Shown: positions 45,384 to 55,912, numbered from the stretch's first letter. The stretch: DNA of 64,000 nucleotides from Mycobacteroides saopaulense (GCF_001456355.1 NZ_CP010271.1:3596001-3660000), one strand, 5' to 3'. Notes: a model not told the origin generated them from the letters alone. Numbers and translations: made by a program.

Positions 45384-46262
45384 GTGACGCACCTGACCGT
45401 TCTGACGAATCCGGCCGCCGGCCACGCCGCGGCACAGGCAGCCGAAGCGGCCATCGCGCATCTGCGGGGACGCGGACTGACGGTGACTCATCATGCAGCA
45501 TCATCGGCGTCGGAATCGCACGCACTCGCGCAGGAAGCCGCCCGCACGGGTGCCCGCGGCATCGTCGCCGCGGGCGGCGACGGCCTGGTGAGCATCGCCC
45601 TACAGGCGGTGGCGTCCACCCCGGTGGCGCTCGGCGTGATCCCAATCGGCACCGGAAACGACTGCGCCCGCATGCTGGACATTCCGCTGGGTGATCCGGT
45701 GGCCGCCGCCGACGTGATCGCCACCGGCAACATCCGGGTGATCGACGCCGGACGTGTCCGGTACGACGGAAACACCACCTGGTTCGCCACGGTCGTGGCC
45801 TCCGGTTTCGACTCCCTGGTCAACGATCGGGCAAATCGCATGAGCTGGCCGCGAGGTCGCCGCCGCTATGACATCGCCATGGCGTTGGAGGCCGCGAAGC
45901 TCAAGCCTCTGCCGTTCCGCATCGAATTGGACGACCAGGTGGTAGAGACCGACGTGACCCTGGTCGCTGTCGGCAACGGAACCTCGTACGGCGGCGGAAT
46001 GCGCATCTGCCCCAACGCGATTCTGGACGACGGCCTGTTGGATGTGACGGTGGTGGCGGCCGGCGGGCGGCTGCGTCTGCTGCGGCTGTCCCCCACCGTC
46101 TACAAGGGCACCCATGTCGACTTGCCCGAGGTGAGCACCTTCCGGTCACGGCGGGTCCGGCTGTCCGCCGCCGATATCACCGCCTACGCCGACGGCGACC
46201 CGGTTGCCCCGTTGCCGATCGACATCGACGTGGTTCCCGGCGCGCTGTCCGTCTTCGCCTAG
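45384..46262 (+). CDS. Diacylglycerol/sphingosine-type lipid kinase (Rv2252-like)
   Basis: The 292-residue product has the DAGK catalytic motif AAGGDGLVSIAL (about residues 61-72) and PIGTGNDCARML, typical of bacterial lipid kinases. M. tuberculosis Rv2252 phosphorylates diacylglycerol and affects phosphatidylinositol-mannoside supply. The GTG 45384 start follows the oxidase stop by four bases. Together the four genes 41670-46262 form a glycerolipid module. Confidence 0.85.
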   Translation: MTHLTVLTNPAAGHAAAQAAEAAIAHLRGRGLTVTHHAASSASESHALAQEAARTGARGIVAAGGDGLVSIALQAVASTPVALGVIPIGTGNDCARMLDIPLGDPVAAADVIATGNIRVIDAGRVRYDGNTTWFATVVASGFDSLVNDRANRMSWPRGRRRYDIAMALEAAKLKPLPFRIELDDQVVETDVTLVAVGNGTSYGGGMRICPNAILDDGLLDVTVVAAGGRLRLLRLSPTVYKGTHVDLPEVSTFRSRRVRLSAADITAYADGDPVAPLPIDIDVVPGALSVFA

Positions 46263-46596
46263 CCGGTCTCCTCGGCGAAAAGGAAGGCCGAATGCGGAAG
46301 CGCGCCAGGCGCGTCGTTTCCGCATCTCGGGCACTGACCACTCCCAGAGCCGTGGTGCCCATGCTCTCGTGAGGCCCGGCGGTGTCCGCCGCCGCGCCAT
46401 GAGTTCCTTTGTACGCCAGCCTGGATGGCGCGCCGAGAACGCCAGGCGCACCATAGTTGTCAGCGCGGACCCCTCAAACCGCGCATCCCACCACAGCCCC
46501 GTGAGACCGCCCGGAAGAGTCACAGACGACAAGCTCGCACTATTTATAGAACAACGCGATATATTTGTCTAGTAATTTCGAGGATCGGGACACACG
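46263..46596. other. Intergenic region, one hairpin, no supported gene
   Basis: A hairpin lies at 46292-46325 (ATGCGGAA/TTCCGCAT with extra inner pairs) just after the lipid-kinase stop; it may act as a terminator although no T-run follows. The right end (46535-46585) is AT-rich and holds an imperfect repeat TAGAACAA/TTTGTCTA (46547-46571) that could be the TetR operator. Open frames in this gap show no recognisable domain, so I list no gene. Confidence 0.5.
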
Positions 46597-47259
46597 TTGA
46601 AGGACCACACCAACGCCGCCGAGGCGGGACGTGGCCGCGGACGGCCCATCAAAGACGGTAAGACGTCCGCGGAAGTGCGCTCGAACCTGCTCGACGCGAC
46701 CGAACGCGTACTGGCCCGGGTGGGCGTCACCGCGCTCAGCATGGGAGCCGTCGCCCGCGAGGCGGGCTACAGCCGCGGTGTCGTCTACCGCTATTTCGAC
46801 AACCGAGACGAGGTACTGGATGCCCTCGTCGTGCGCAGGGCAACAACGAACATCGCTGAGACTGCCCCACGGCTGGTGGCGCTGGGCGACTGGTCTGACA
46901 TGGTCGTGGAGTCCATGGTCATCGTCGCAACGGAGACCACGCAAGATCCGTTGCTCCGCGCACTCGTAGATCCGGACGGTAGCCACACCACCGCGGCGAG
47001 CCTGATATTCGGCTCACCCGGGCTCAACCACATGCTCACATCGCTGTACGAGTCCATGTTCAACAGCGGGCTCGCGCCGCTTCGGGACGGACTCAGCGCT
47101 CACGACGCCTCCCGCTATGTGCTCTCGGTGGTCATGAGCCTGCTCTCGGGTTCCATACCGGGCTGTGATGATCCCGATCAGGTACGCCGGTATGTCCGGA
47201 CTTTTGTGCTTCCCGCGCTCCTGCAGACGCCGCCACCTCCCCAGCAGGTCTTCACGTAA
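46597..47259 (+). CDS. TetR-family regulator
   Basis: The 220-residue protein starts at TTG 46597, with GAGGA 12 bases upstream. It has a TetR helix-turn-helix with MGAVAREAGYSRGVVYRYFD (about residues 50-69) and an N-terminal Arg/Gly-rich tail (RGRGRP). The C-terminal domain is not distinctive. It lies between the lipid kinase and the sigma-factor pair, with 97 bases to the next gene, so its target is unclear. Confidence 0.8.
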   Translation: MKDHTNAAEAGRGRGRPIKDGKTSAEVRSNLLDATERVLARVGVTALSMGAVAREAGYSRGVVYRYFDNRDEVLDALVVRRATTNIAETAPRLVALGDWSDMVVESMVIVATETTQDPLLRALVDPDGSHTTAASLIFGSPGLNHMLTSLYESMFNSGLAPLRDGLSAHDASRYVLSVVMSLLSGSIPGCDDPDQVRRYVRTFVLPALLQTPPPPQQVFT

Positions 47260-47271
47260 ATCCTCGGCTGA

Positions 47272-47298
47272 TGTCGGATCAGTGGTGCACGGTTCGTC
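47272..47298 (+). promoter_or_regulatory. Candidate ECF42 promoter
   Basis: TGTCGG (47272-47277) is followed after 17 bases by CGTC (47295-47298), about 60 bases before the DGPF gene. As I recall, ECF42 promoters carry TGTCGA-like and CGA/TC-like elements, so this fits autoregulation. Confidence 0.4.
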
Positions 47299-47356
47299 AG
47301 ACAGGTAGAGAGTGGATCGCAGAGTTCCGCTCACGACACAGACGGAGGGCTCCACC

Positions 47357-48055
47357 ATGTACTACCTAGCGCTGCTCATCGGCCCCCAGCAGGAACGCAC
47401 ACCCGACGAGGCCGCCCTGGAACTGACGGACTACCTGAACTTTCACGCCAAGGCAGCATCTGCCATCCGTACCGGAGATGCGCTGTATCCCGAAGCCGAT
47501 AGCGTGCGGATCACCGGCGGACCCGATGCTCCCGTCATCACCGACGGCCCGTTCGCCGAGGGCGCCGAGGTCGCGAACGGCTACTACGTGTTGGAGGCGG
47601 ACAACCTCGATGACGCCATCGCGCTGGCCCGGGACATCCCGGAGGCCAAGCGCGGAGCAGTCGAAGTGTGGCCGCTGGTTGACTGTTCACAAGAGTTCGG
47701 GGGCCAGGGGCCCACGGGTTGGCTCGCACTGTTACTGGAGCCACGGGAACGCGCGTACGTGCCGGGCAGCGCCGAATGGGAAGCCGTCGCGGCGCAGCAT
47801 GGGGTATTCGGCGAGAAGGCCAGCGGGCACATCAAGATCGCCGGACCGCTGCATCCTCCGTCGACGGCCACCACCGTGCGAGTCCGTGACGGAGAGGTTC
47901 TGCTCACCGACGGTCCCTACATCGAGGGGTCCGAGATCGCCAACGGCTTCTACGTGCTCGCCACCGAGGACCGTGACACGGCCATCGAGCTCGCCGCGCA
48001 GATACCCGCGTCCGCCGTGCACCTGCGCCAGCTCACCGGCGTCTCGGGTCTATAG
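47357..48055 (+). CDS. DGPF/YCII-domain protein, two repeats
   Basis: The 232-residue product consists of two YCII-related (DGPF) units. The signature is VITDGPFAEGAEVANGYYVL in the first and LLTDGPYIEGSEIANGFYVL in the second (DGPY). DGPF proteins are the usual partners of ECF42 sigma factors, though their biochemical role is unclear. ATG 47357 has GGAGG upstream. The sigma-factor gene follows after six bases. Confidence 0.85.
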   Translation: MYYLALLIGPQQERTPDEAALELTDYLNFHAKAASAIRTGDALYPEADSVRITGGPDAPVITDGPFAEGAEVANGYYVLEADNLDDAIALARDIPEAKRGAVEVWPLVDCSQEFGGQGPTGWLALLLEPRERAYVPGSAEWEAVAAQHGVFGEKASGHIKIAGPLHPPSTATTVRVRDGEVLLTDGPYIEGSEIANGFYVLATEDRDTAIELAAQIPASAVHLRQLTGVSGL

Positions 48056-48061
48056 GGCCGA

Positions 48062-49288
48062 ATGACCGATCTGGACGGCGTCTTCCGGCGGGAGTGGGGG
48101 CCGACCGTCGCTGCCATCGCGCGGTGGTCAGGTGACCTCACCGTCGCCGAGGACGCCGTCCAGGAGGCATGTACCGACGCTCTGCGAACCTGGCCGCGTG
48201 ACGGCGTACCCGAGAATCCGGGCGGCTGGTTGTTGACGGCCGCGCGAAATCGGGCCCGTGATCGGCTACGACGCGAGACTCTGCGTCCGGGAAAGGAGTT
48301 GGCCGCCGTGGTCGACGACATCACCGCCCGCACCGACGTCTCCGATCCCCATCCTGTGCGCGACGACGAACTGCGGATGATGTTTACCTGTGCCCACCCC
48401 GCGCTGGAGAGGATGGCGCAGCTGGCGCTCACGCTGCGGCTGGTGTCGGGCCTGACGGTCGCCGAGATCGCCCGGGCGCTGTTGCACAGCGAGGCAGCGA
48501 TAGGTCAGCGAATCACGCGTGCCAAGAACAAGATTCGTACAGCCAACATCCCACTGCGAGTCCCGCCCGCCGAACTGTTGCCCGAGCGCACGCCTCATGT
48601 GCTCAGTTGCATCTATTCGGTGTTCACCGAGGGCTACTGGTCGACGAGCGGGCCTTCGGCCATTCGGGACGAACTCTGCGACGAGGGTGTGCGCCTGGCC
48701 GGCGAGCTATGCAAGCTCATGCCGCAGGAGCGGGAGGCCAACGCGCTGGCCGCACTTGTGTTGCTTCATGATTCGAGGCGCCTGGAACGCATGAACGGCG
48801 ACGGTGCACTCATACCTCTGGAGGAGCAAGACCGCACCCGGTGGAATCGCGATCGCATCGATCGCGGACTCGGCCAGCTGCGCCAGGCGGCGGGTGCGAC
48901 GGGTCCCTATCTCCCCCAAGCGGTTATCGCCGCCCTTCATGCCACCGCACCGTCCTGGGAGGAAACCGATTGGCATGCCATCTGCCTGGCCTACGACCAG
49001 CTGGCCGGCATGACGGGTTCGCCTGTGGTGTTGGTGAATCGGGCGTTGGCCATCGGCCTGCGCGATACTCCCGAGGCGGGGTTGGCGGCCCTGGAGAAGG
49101 TCGCCCACGATCCGCGGCTGACGCGATCGAATCTGGCAGCCACCGTCCGCGCCGATCTACTCCGACGCGCCGGCCGACATGCCGAGGCGGTCGATTGGTA
49201 TCGAACAGCCTTGGAAGCCAATGGTTCCGATCCAGGGCGGGCCTTCCTTCAGCGACGCATCGCCGAGTGTCTCGACAGCCCGGGCTAG
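48062..49288 (+). CDS. ECF42-type sigma factor
   Basis: The 408-residue protein has sigma region 2 (DLTVAEDAVQEACTDALRTW), region 4 (SGLTVAEIARALLHSEAAIG) and a long C-terminal extension of helical repeats (about 180-400), the hallmark of ECF42. With the DGPF protein directly upstream this is a standard ECF42 pair. These factors lack a classic anti-sigma; the extension is thought to regulate them. The target genes outside the pair are unknown. Confidence 0.88.
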   Translation: MTDLDGVFRREWGPTVAAIARWSGDLTVAEDAVQEACTDALRTWPRDGVPENPGGWLLTAARNRARDRLRRETLRPGKELAAVVDDITARTDVSDPHPVRDDELRMMFTCAHPALERMAQLALTLRLVSGLTVAEIARALLHSEAAIGQRITRAKNKIRTANIPLRVPPAELLPERTPHVLSCIYSVFTEGYWSTSGPSAIRDELCDEGVRLAGELCKLMPQEREANALAALVLLHDSRRLERMNGDGALIPLEEQDRTRWNRDRIDRGLGQLRQAAGATGPYLPQAVIAALHATAPSWEETDWHAICLAYDQLAGMTGSPVVLVNRALAIGLRDTPEAGLAALEKVAHDPRLTRSNLAATVRADLLRRAGRHAEAVDWYRTALEANGSDPGRAFLQRRIAECLDSPG

Positions 49289-49295
49289 ACGCGCC

Positions 49296-50288
49296 CTAGG
49301 AGGATCCGAGCACTCCGTCCAGCCAGTGACCGATATCGCGGTGGACACGGTCCTTTTCCGGTTCATTGAGAATCTCGTGGCGGCCACCCGCGTAAAAGCG
49401 GTATTCGAGACAGCGGTGACCTTCTGCCATGTACCGAGAAATAAGGCTCTGGATGGTCTTCGTGCGGCCACCCACCGGATCGTCGGCCCCGGACACGATG
49501 AGGATCGGGAGATCGACCGGGATACGCGATTCACTCCCGGGCTCCCACAAGGAGTGAAATCCCTTGATCACCGAGTAGGTCATCGCGTTCGAAAAGGGCT
49601 TGCCACACAAGGGGTCCGACTGGAATATGCGAATCTCTTCGGGATCGCAGGTCTGCCATTCCGACCCGGTGGGCATGGCACCCGCAGCCACAAAGGGGGC
49701 GTTGAACTCCGCCAAAGTCGAACCGAAGAATTGACTGGGCGCCATCGCGTCCGGTCCGGTGGCCAAAGTTTCCAGCTGTCCGATGACCTGCTGGTACGAC
49801 TCCTCGGCCAGGCCAGGGACAGCGCCGAGCGTGCCGCAGAGAACGGCCCCCGCCAGCAGGTCTCCGTGGTTCTCGATATGCGACTGCATCAATGCCGAAC
49901 CCATGCTGTGCCCAAAGGCGATCAACGGCAGGCCCGGGTTCTCAGCCTGTGCGATATCGGCGAGCTGCTTGATGTCCGCAGCCATATCGTCCCAGGCCGT
50001 GACCCCGAGCTGTCCTAGACCGCCGGGGCCGGCCGTTTGCCCGTGTCCGCGCAGGTCCAGGGCGTAGACGACGCAACCGCGCGCCGCCAGGAATCGGCCC
50101 AACCGGTCGTATCGGGCGCTGTACTCGGCAATGCCATGGGTGACCTGCACCGCGGCCCGCGTTTCGATCCCGCACGGCGGGTACCACACGCGATACCAGA
50201 TCACCATCTGATCCACAGTGGAAGAAAACGTGGAAAAAGCGGGCCCGCCAACGGCGTTCACATCGAGGCCGAAACCAGTCTCATTCAT
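49296..50288 (-). CDS. Monoacylglycerol-lipase-like alpha/beta hydrolase
   Basis: The 330-residue product has HGIAEYSARYDRLGRFLAAR (oxyanion region), LRGHGQT, and nucleophile elbow GHSMGS, then DDPVGGRTKT and GGRHEILNE for the catalytic Asp and His. This is the lysophospholipase/monoacylglycerol lipase pattern. No signal peptide. It lies 12 bases after a coiled-coil protein gene and is convergent with the sigma gene, seven bases apart. Confidence 0.85.
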   Translation of the reverse strand: MNETGFGLDVNAVGGPAFSTFSSTVDQMVIWYRVWYPPCGIETRAAVQVTHGIAEYSARYDRLGRFLAARGCVVYALDLRGHGQTAGPGGLGQLGVTAWDDMAADIKQLADIAQAENPGLPLIAFGHSMGSALMQSHIENHGDLLAGAVLCGTLGAVPGLAEESYQQVIGQLETLATGPDAMAPSQFFGSTLAEFNAPFVAAGAMPTGSEWQTCDPEEIRIFQSDPLCGKPFSNAMTYSVIKGFHSLWEPGSESRIPVDLPILIVSGADDPVGGRTKTIQSLISRYMAEGHRCLEYRFYAGGRHEILNEPEKDRVHRDIGHWLDGVLGSS

Positions 50289-50300
50289 GACGATGCTCTC

Positions 50301-50705
50301 TCACTCTATTTCTTCGGCGTACTTGCGGGCGTAGATCGCATAGAGCACAGTATCTTCCGCCTCTTCGATTGCCGAGAGCGCGATGTCCACCGCATAGGCC
50401 GCATCGGATTCGGCGATATCGGCGTCCCGTGCGGCAAGTCTCGCGTCGATCTTGCGTTCCTTCTGGCCCAGCGTCAGCTTGATCTTGGTTACCTGCGATT
50501 TCCAGCTGGCGCCCAGTTCGGTCCACGACGAACTGGCCTTGGCTGCAGCCTTGTCCGCGCTGGTCTCGAGTTCCTCACGATGCGCCGCGGCCCGATCCAC
50601 GTCGCACTGCAATTCATCCCTCGTCTTGCCCCACGCATTCTCGGCCCTGAGTTCGGCGGCCTGCGCTCGCTCGACGATGTGCGAAAAGAACCGGTCGGTG
50701 CTCAC
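50301..50705 (-). CDS. Coiled-coil protein of unknown function
   Basis: The 134-residue protein starts at GTG 50705, with AGGAGG six bases upstream. It is almost entirely helical and rich in Ala, Glu, Lys and Asp (HREELETSADKAAAKASSSW), with heptad-like spacing. I do not recognise a named family. It probably shares a transcript with the lipase 12 bases downstream and could be a scaffold or regulator of it. Confidence 0.7.
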   Translation of the reverse strand: MSTDRFFSHIVERAQAAELRAENAWGKTRDELQCDVDRAAAHREELETSADKAAAKASSSWTELGASWKSQVTKIKLTLGQKERKIDARLAARDADIAESDAAYAVDIALSAIEEAEDTVLYAIYARKYAEEIE

Positions 50706-50821
50706 GGTGAGCCTCCTTGCCGTCGAGGGAATCACGGATCATTCGAATACGTGAATAGTCACGCCGCATTGTCACCGCGACCAGGAACAAACTCCCAACC
50801 CCGAAAACACGAACGGCAAAG

Positions 50822-50968
50822 TCAGTCACAGTCCGCAATTCGCCGAAATACGAACGCGGCGACGGCACCGCTGAGCGGCAGAAATAAAGCTGTGAGCAAA
50901 CTCGCGAAAATCCACCATAAGCAGGTATTTCGCTCATTGAGTCGCCTTTGCCAACCCACCGATGCCAC
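50822..50968 (-). CDS. Possible small membrane protein
   Basis: A 48-codon frame from GTG 50968 (TTG 50977 also possible) has one clear hydrophobic helix, CLWWIFASLLTALFLPLSGA plus VAAFVF, then a basic end FRRIADCD. No ribosome site is seen, but TAACTT lies seven bases before the GTG, which would suit a leaderless start. Two TTA codons and an AGG are unusual for this genome, so it may be foreign or not a gene. The surrounding gap (50706-51104) is AT-richer than its flanks. Confidence 0.3.
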   Translation of the reverse strand: MASVGWQRRLNERNTCLWWIFASLLTALFLPLSGAVAAFVFRRIADCD

Positions 50969-51092
50969 CAACAGCAAGTTAGCATGAGCATTACCCGAAC
51001 TCTCCGCGAGAGTATTACCAATTCAGACACGGTGTATTACTCACAAAGAAACAGTGACGCGGCGAGCAGATAATCGCATCGCTAGTGCGCGT

Positions 51093-51098
51093 TATGAT
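51093..51098 (+). promoter_or_regulatory. -10 element for leaderless LysR gene
   Basis: TATGAT ends six bases before the GTG at 51105, the spacing expected for a leaderless transcript. No good -35 is visible. Confidence 0.5.
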
Positions 51099-51104
51099 CG
51101 CGCG

Positions 51105-52049
51105 GTGGGTCTCCAAAGCCTTGATGTATACGACCTTCGGTGTTTTGTCGCCGTGGCAACAAAGTTGAATTTCACCCAAGCCGCGCGGGATCTCCATGTC
51201 TCCGCCCCGCCGCTCAGCCGGCGGATCCGGGACATGGAGCGACTGCTGGGTGTGAAACTGTTTCTGCGCGACACACGTCGGGTGACACTGACCCCGGAAG
51301 GCGCGCGCCTGCTGCCCGCAGCGCGACGGGTGCTCGCACAATTCGACGAGTTGCCGTCGATCGTGTCGCCCGAGCCGACCGCATCCGCACGGTCCGTTGA
51401 CTATGGTGTGCCACCCTGGCTACACCCGGACCTGCGCGCGGCGCTGGCGGATCTGGAGAAGGTGCACGCAGACAAACTCATGCTGAAAAAGTGGCCGCGA
51501 GGCAGCACGGAGATCGTCTCGGCGCTACAGCGGGGAGACATCGCGTTCGGACTGGCCCGGCCACCGTTCGATTCGGCGGGATTGATCAGCACGGTCGTGC
51601 ACGAAGAAGACTTGGGCGCAGTGCTTTCCAAGGCGAAGTACGGATCCAGGTCGTCGGTATCGGTGTCCGAACTCGCCGACCTGAACTACGTGACCGCCCG
51701 GCGAGACACCGATACCGAGTATCGACAGCAGGTGGACAGTGCGCTGGAGTCCGCGGGTGTGCCTCGTCGGGAAGCTGTTGAGCCCGGCGACTACGTGGGT
51801 GCTGCCGATGTCATCGGCGTCGGCGGCGGGTTCGCCATCGCGCCGCTCGCCCCGGTCAGCGGCGCCCGGATGTACAACCTGGCCGAGGATGTCTGTGTAC
51901 CGATCCATGATCTGGAGCTGACCCTGGTCACCTGTCTGGTCTGGCAGGCGAACCTCGCCGAACAGGACGAGGAGATACACGCCGTCATCGAGTCAGCTGT
52001 CGCACTACTACGCGAATCCGGTAACCCGCAGCGATCAGACGCCGGATAG
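51105..52049 (+). CDS. LysR-family regulator
   Basis: The 314-residue protein has the LysR winged helix (LRCFVAVATKLNFTQAARDL, then SAPPLSRRIRDMERLLGVKL) and a periplasmic-binding-like effector domain. GTG 51105 is the start; an upstream in-frame start at 51054 would precede the -10. LysR targets are usually divergent, and the nearest gene is a possible small membrane protein or the lipase operon. It ends seven bases from the devS stop (convergent). Confidence 0.85.
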   Translation: MGLQSLDVYDLRCFVAVATKLNFTQAARDLHVSAPPLSRRIRDMERLLGVKLFLRDTRRVTLTPEGARLLPAARRVLAQFDELPSIVSPEPTASARSVDYGVPPWLHPDLRAALADLEKVHADKLMLKKWPRGSTEIVSALQRGDIAFGLARPPFDSAGLISTVVHEEDLGAVLSKAKYGSRSSVSVSELADLNYVTARRDTDTEYRQQVDSALESAGVPRREAVEPGDYVGAADVIGVGGGFAIAPLAPVSGARMYNLAEDVCVPIHDLELTLVTCLVWQANLAEQDEEIHAVIESAVALLRESGNPQRSDAG

Positions 52050-52055
52050 CGGTGT

Positions 52056-53762
<1,707 letters not shown>

Positions 53763-53803
53763 TCAACTCTCGCACACCTTGCCCCGGGGTGAATACCAAC
53801 CCG

Positions 53804-54454
53804 TCAGCCGTGCGACCCCTGATTCTCGCGCGCAAGCTTGGTGGCCAGCACGGCGACCTGAGTGCGGCGTTCGAGATCCAGTTTGGTGAGCAGACGAGAG
53901 ACGTAGTTCTTGACCGTCTTCTCCGCCAAGAACATTCGCTCCGCGATCTGACGGTTGGTCAGTCCTTCCCCGATCAGCTCCAACAACGTACGCTCCTGGG
54001 CAGTGAGGCCGGCCAGCGGCGACGGATTGTCGGCCGCGGCGCGCAGCTTGTTCATCAACGCCGCGGCGGCCCGATTGTCCAGCAGTGAGCGTCCCGCACC
54101 GACGGTGCGGACCGCGGAGATCAGTTCCATCCCCTTGATGTCCTTGATGACGTAACCGCCGGCGCCCGCCATGATCGCGTCCAGCATGGCATGTTCGTCG
54201 GTGAACGAGGTCAGCATGAGACAGTTCAGATTCGGCAATCTAGACCGAAGTTCGCGGCACAGCTCGATGCCGTTGCCGTCGGGCAGCCGAATGTCCAACA
54301 CCGCGATATCGGGCTGCAGTGCGGGGATACGCGCCATCGCCTCGGCAACCGAAGACGCCTGCCCGATCACCGAAAAGTCTTCTTCTTCTTCGAGCAGATC
54401 GGCCAGACCGCGGCGTACCACCTCGTGGTCGTCGACGAGGAACACCGTGATCAT
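53804..54454 (-). CDS. devR: Dormancy response regulator DevR/DosR
   Basis: DevR activates the dormancy regulon under hypoxia or NO. The 216-residue product has a receiver domain with Asp8, Asp9, phosphoacceptor Asp54 ([11 protein letters not shown]) and a conserved Lys, and a LuxR-type DNA-binding helix [23 protein letters not shown] 54454 has GAAGGGAGA upstream; an in-frame start at 54604 is less likely. A Dos-box-like sequence lies about 125 bases upstream. Confidence 0.95.
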   Translation of the reverse strand: MITVFLVDDHEVVRRGLADLLEEEEDFSVIGQASSVAEAMARIPALQPDIAVLDIRLPDGNGIELCRELRSRLPNLNCLMLTSFTDEHAMLDAIMAGAGGYVIKDIKGMELISAVRTVGAGRSLLDNRAAAALMNKLRAAADNPSPLAGLTAQERTLLELIGEGLTNRQIAERMFLAEKTVKNYVSRLLTKLDLERRTQVAVLATKLARENQGSHG

Positions 54455-54569
54455 GTCCGTCTCCCTTCCACCTGCCGCCCCCAGTGTGGCACTGACAGAA
54501 CACACCGACATGGCTTTCCTCCGTCCTACCTCTGCTGATTCCACGGTAAGACCGGCAGATCCATGCCGG

Positions 54570-54589
54570 CTATGGTCTTTGGTCCCTAG
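54570..54589 (-). promoter_or_regulatory. Dos-box-like site upstream of devR
   Basis: On the minus strand, GGGACCAAAGACC matches the Dos consensus TTSGGGACTWWWGTCCCSAA at about 13 of 20 positions, including GGGAC, the three W and the G. Autoregulation of devR is known in M. tuberculosis. Confidence 0.45.
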
Positions 54590-54606
54590 TAACAGCAAGG
54601 ACAACG

Positions 54607-54650
54607 GCAGAGGCCCCCATGTCCCGTAGCCGGGACATGGGGGCCTCTGC
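54607..54650 (-). terminator. rplKA terminator, perfect 20-base stem
   Basis: GCAGAGGCCCCCATGTCCCG and its exact complement flank a TAGC loop, 24 bases after the rplA stop on the minus strand. It separates the ribosomal operon from devR. Confidence 0.9.
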
Positions 54651-54673
54651 GGTCAAACGTTCGCGCGGGGCGC

Positions 54674-55381
54674 TTAGGCCTCGAGGAAGTTCCGGGTCAC
54701 GCCCGGGTCGACCTGGATGCCCGGGCCGGTGGTGGTGCTGACGACGACCTTCTTCAGGTAGCGCCCCTTGGCCGACGACGGCTTGGCACGCAGGATCTCG
54801 TCCAGGACCGCCCCATAGTTCTCCGTCAGCTTCTCGGCATCGAACGAGGCCTTGCCGATGATCAGGTGAAGGTTGGAGTGCTTGTCCACGCGGAAGTTGA
54901 TCTTGCCGCCCTTGATGTCGGTGACGGCCTTGGCCACGTCCGGGGTCACGGTGCCGGTCTTGGGGTTCGGCATCAGACCGCGCGGGCCCAGGACACGTGC
55001 GATACGACCGACCTTGGCCATCTGATCCGGGGTGGCGATGGCTGCATCGAACTCCAGCCAGCCGCCCTGGATCTTCTCGATCAGGTCGTCGCTACCAACG
55101 ACATCGGCACCGGCGGCGGCAGCCGCTTCGGCCTTGTCGCCCACCGCGAAGACGATGACGCGGGCGGTCTTACCGGTACCGTGCGGAAGGTTCACGGTGC
55201 CGCGGACCATCTGGTCAGCCTTGCGGGGGTCGACGCCGAGGCGCATGGCGACCTCGACAGTTGCGTCGTACTTCTTGGACGAGGTCTCCTTGGCCAGCTT
55301 GGTGGCCTCGAGAGGGGAATACAGCTTCTCGCGGTCCACCTTTTCGGCGGCTTCGCGATATGCCTTGCTGTTCTTGCTCAT
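54674..55381 (-). CDS. rplA: 50S ribosomal protein L1
   Basis: L1 binds 23S rRNA at the E-site stalk and can repress its operon. The 235-residue product has the signature [20 protein letters not shown] and [20 protein letters not shown]. It follows rplK by 102 bases and ends before a 20-base-stem terminator. Confidence 0.98.
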   Translation of the reverse strand: MSKNSKAYREAAEKVDREKLYSPLEATKLAKETSSKKYDATVEVAMRLGVDPRKADQMVRGTVNLPHGTGKTARVIVFAVGDKAEAAAAAGADVVGSDDLIEKIQGGWLEFDAAIATPDQMAKVGRIARVLGPRGLMPNPKTGTVTPDVAKAVTDIKGGKINFRVDKHSNLHLIIGKASFDAEKLTENYGAVLDEILRAKPSSAKGRYLKKVVVSTTTGPGIQVDPGVTRNFLEA

Positions 55382-55483
55382 TGGTATCCAATCAATTGTT
55401 GGGTCGTGGTCGTACAGGCCGAAGCGGGCCTTACCACTGGGTTAAGCGGGCTACTCGATGCCAGCGCGGACGGCTACACCGTG

Positions 55484-55912
55484 TTATTCGACGGTGATGC
55501 CCATCGAGCGCGCGGTGCCGGCGATGATCTTGGCGGCGGCGTCGATGTCGTTGGCGTTGAGGTCTTCCTTCTTCGTCTCGGCGATCTCGCGCACCTGATC
55601 CCAGGTCACCTTGGCGACCTTGGTCTTGTGCGGCTCACCGGAACCCTTGGGCACACCGGCGGCCTTCAACAGCAGCTTGGCGGCGGGAGGGGTCTTGAGT
55701 GCGAAGGTGAAGCTGCGGTCCTCGTAGACGCTGATCTCCACGGGGATGACGTTGCCGCGCTGCGACTCCGTCGCGGCGTTGTACGCCTTGCAGAACTCCA
55801 TGATGTTGACGCCGTGCTGACCGAGCGCGGGACCGACCGGAGGCGCGGGGTTGGCTTCGCCGGCCTTGATCTGCAGCTTGATCAGCCCGACGACCTTTTT
55901 CTTCGGGGCCAT
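55484..55912 (-). CDS. rplK: 50S ribosomal protein L11
   Basis: L11 binds the GTPase-associated region of 23S rRNA and is needed for RelA-type stringent signalling. The 142-residue product has [20 protein letters not shown] and ends with [11 protein letters not shown]. It sits between nusG and rplA in the usual order. Confidence 0.98.
   Translation of the reverse strand: MAPKKKVVGLIKLQIKAGEANPAPPVGPALGQHGVNIMEFCKAYNAATESQRGNVIPVEISVYEDRSFTFALKTPPAAKLLLKAAGVPKGSGEPHKTKVAKVTWDQVREIAETKKEDLNANDIDAAAKIIAGTARSMGITVE

Noticed and set aside
46146..46532. Minus-strand frame over the lipid-kinase 3' end and gap
   Set aside because: Half of it is antisense to the kinase and the rest shows no fold or ribosome site.
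50614..51030. A 138-codon minus-strand frame overlapping the coiled-coil gene
   Set aside because: It overlaps the well-supported GTG start by about 90 bases and its C-terminus is basic noise. A shorter frame in a different register (50822-50968) is more credible. A part of it (from GTG 50829) does have a hydrophobic stretch, so it is not fully excluded.
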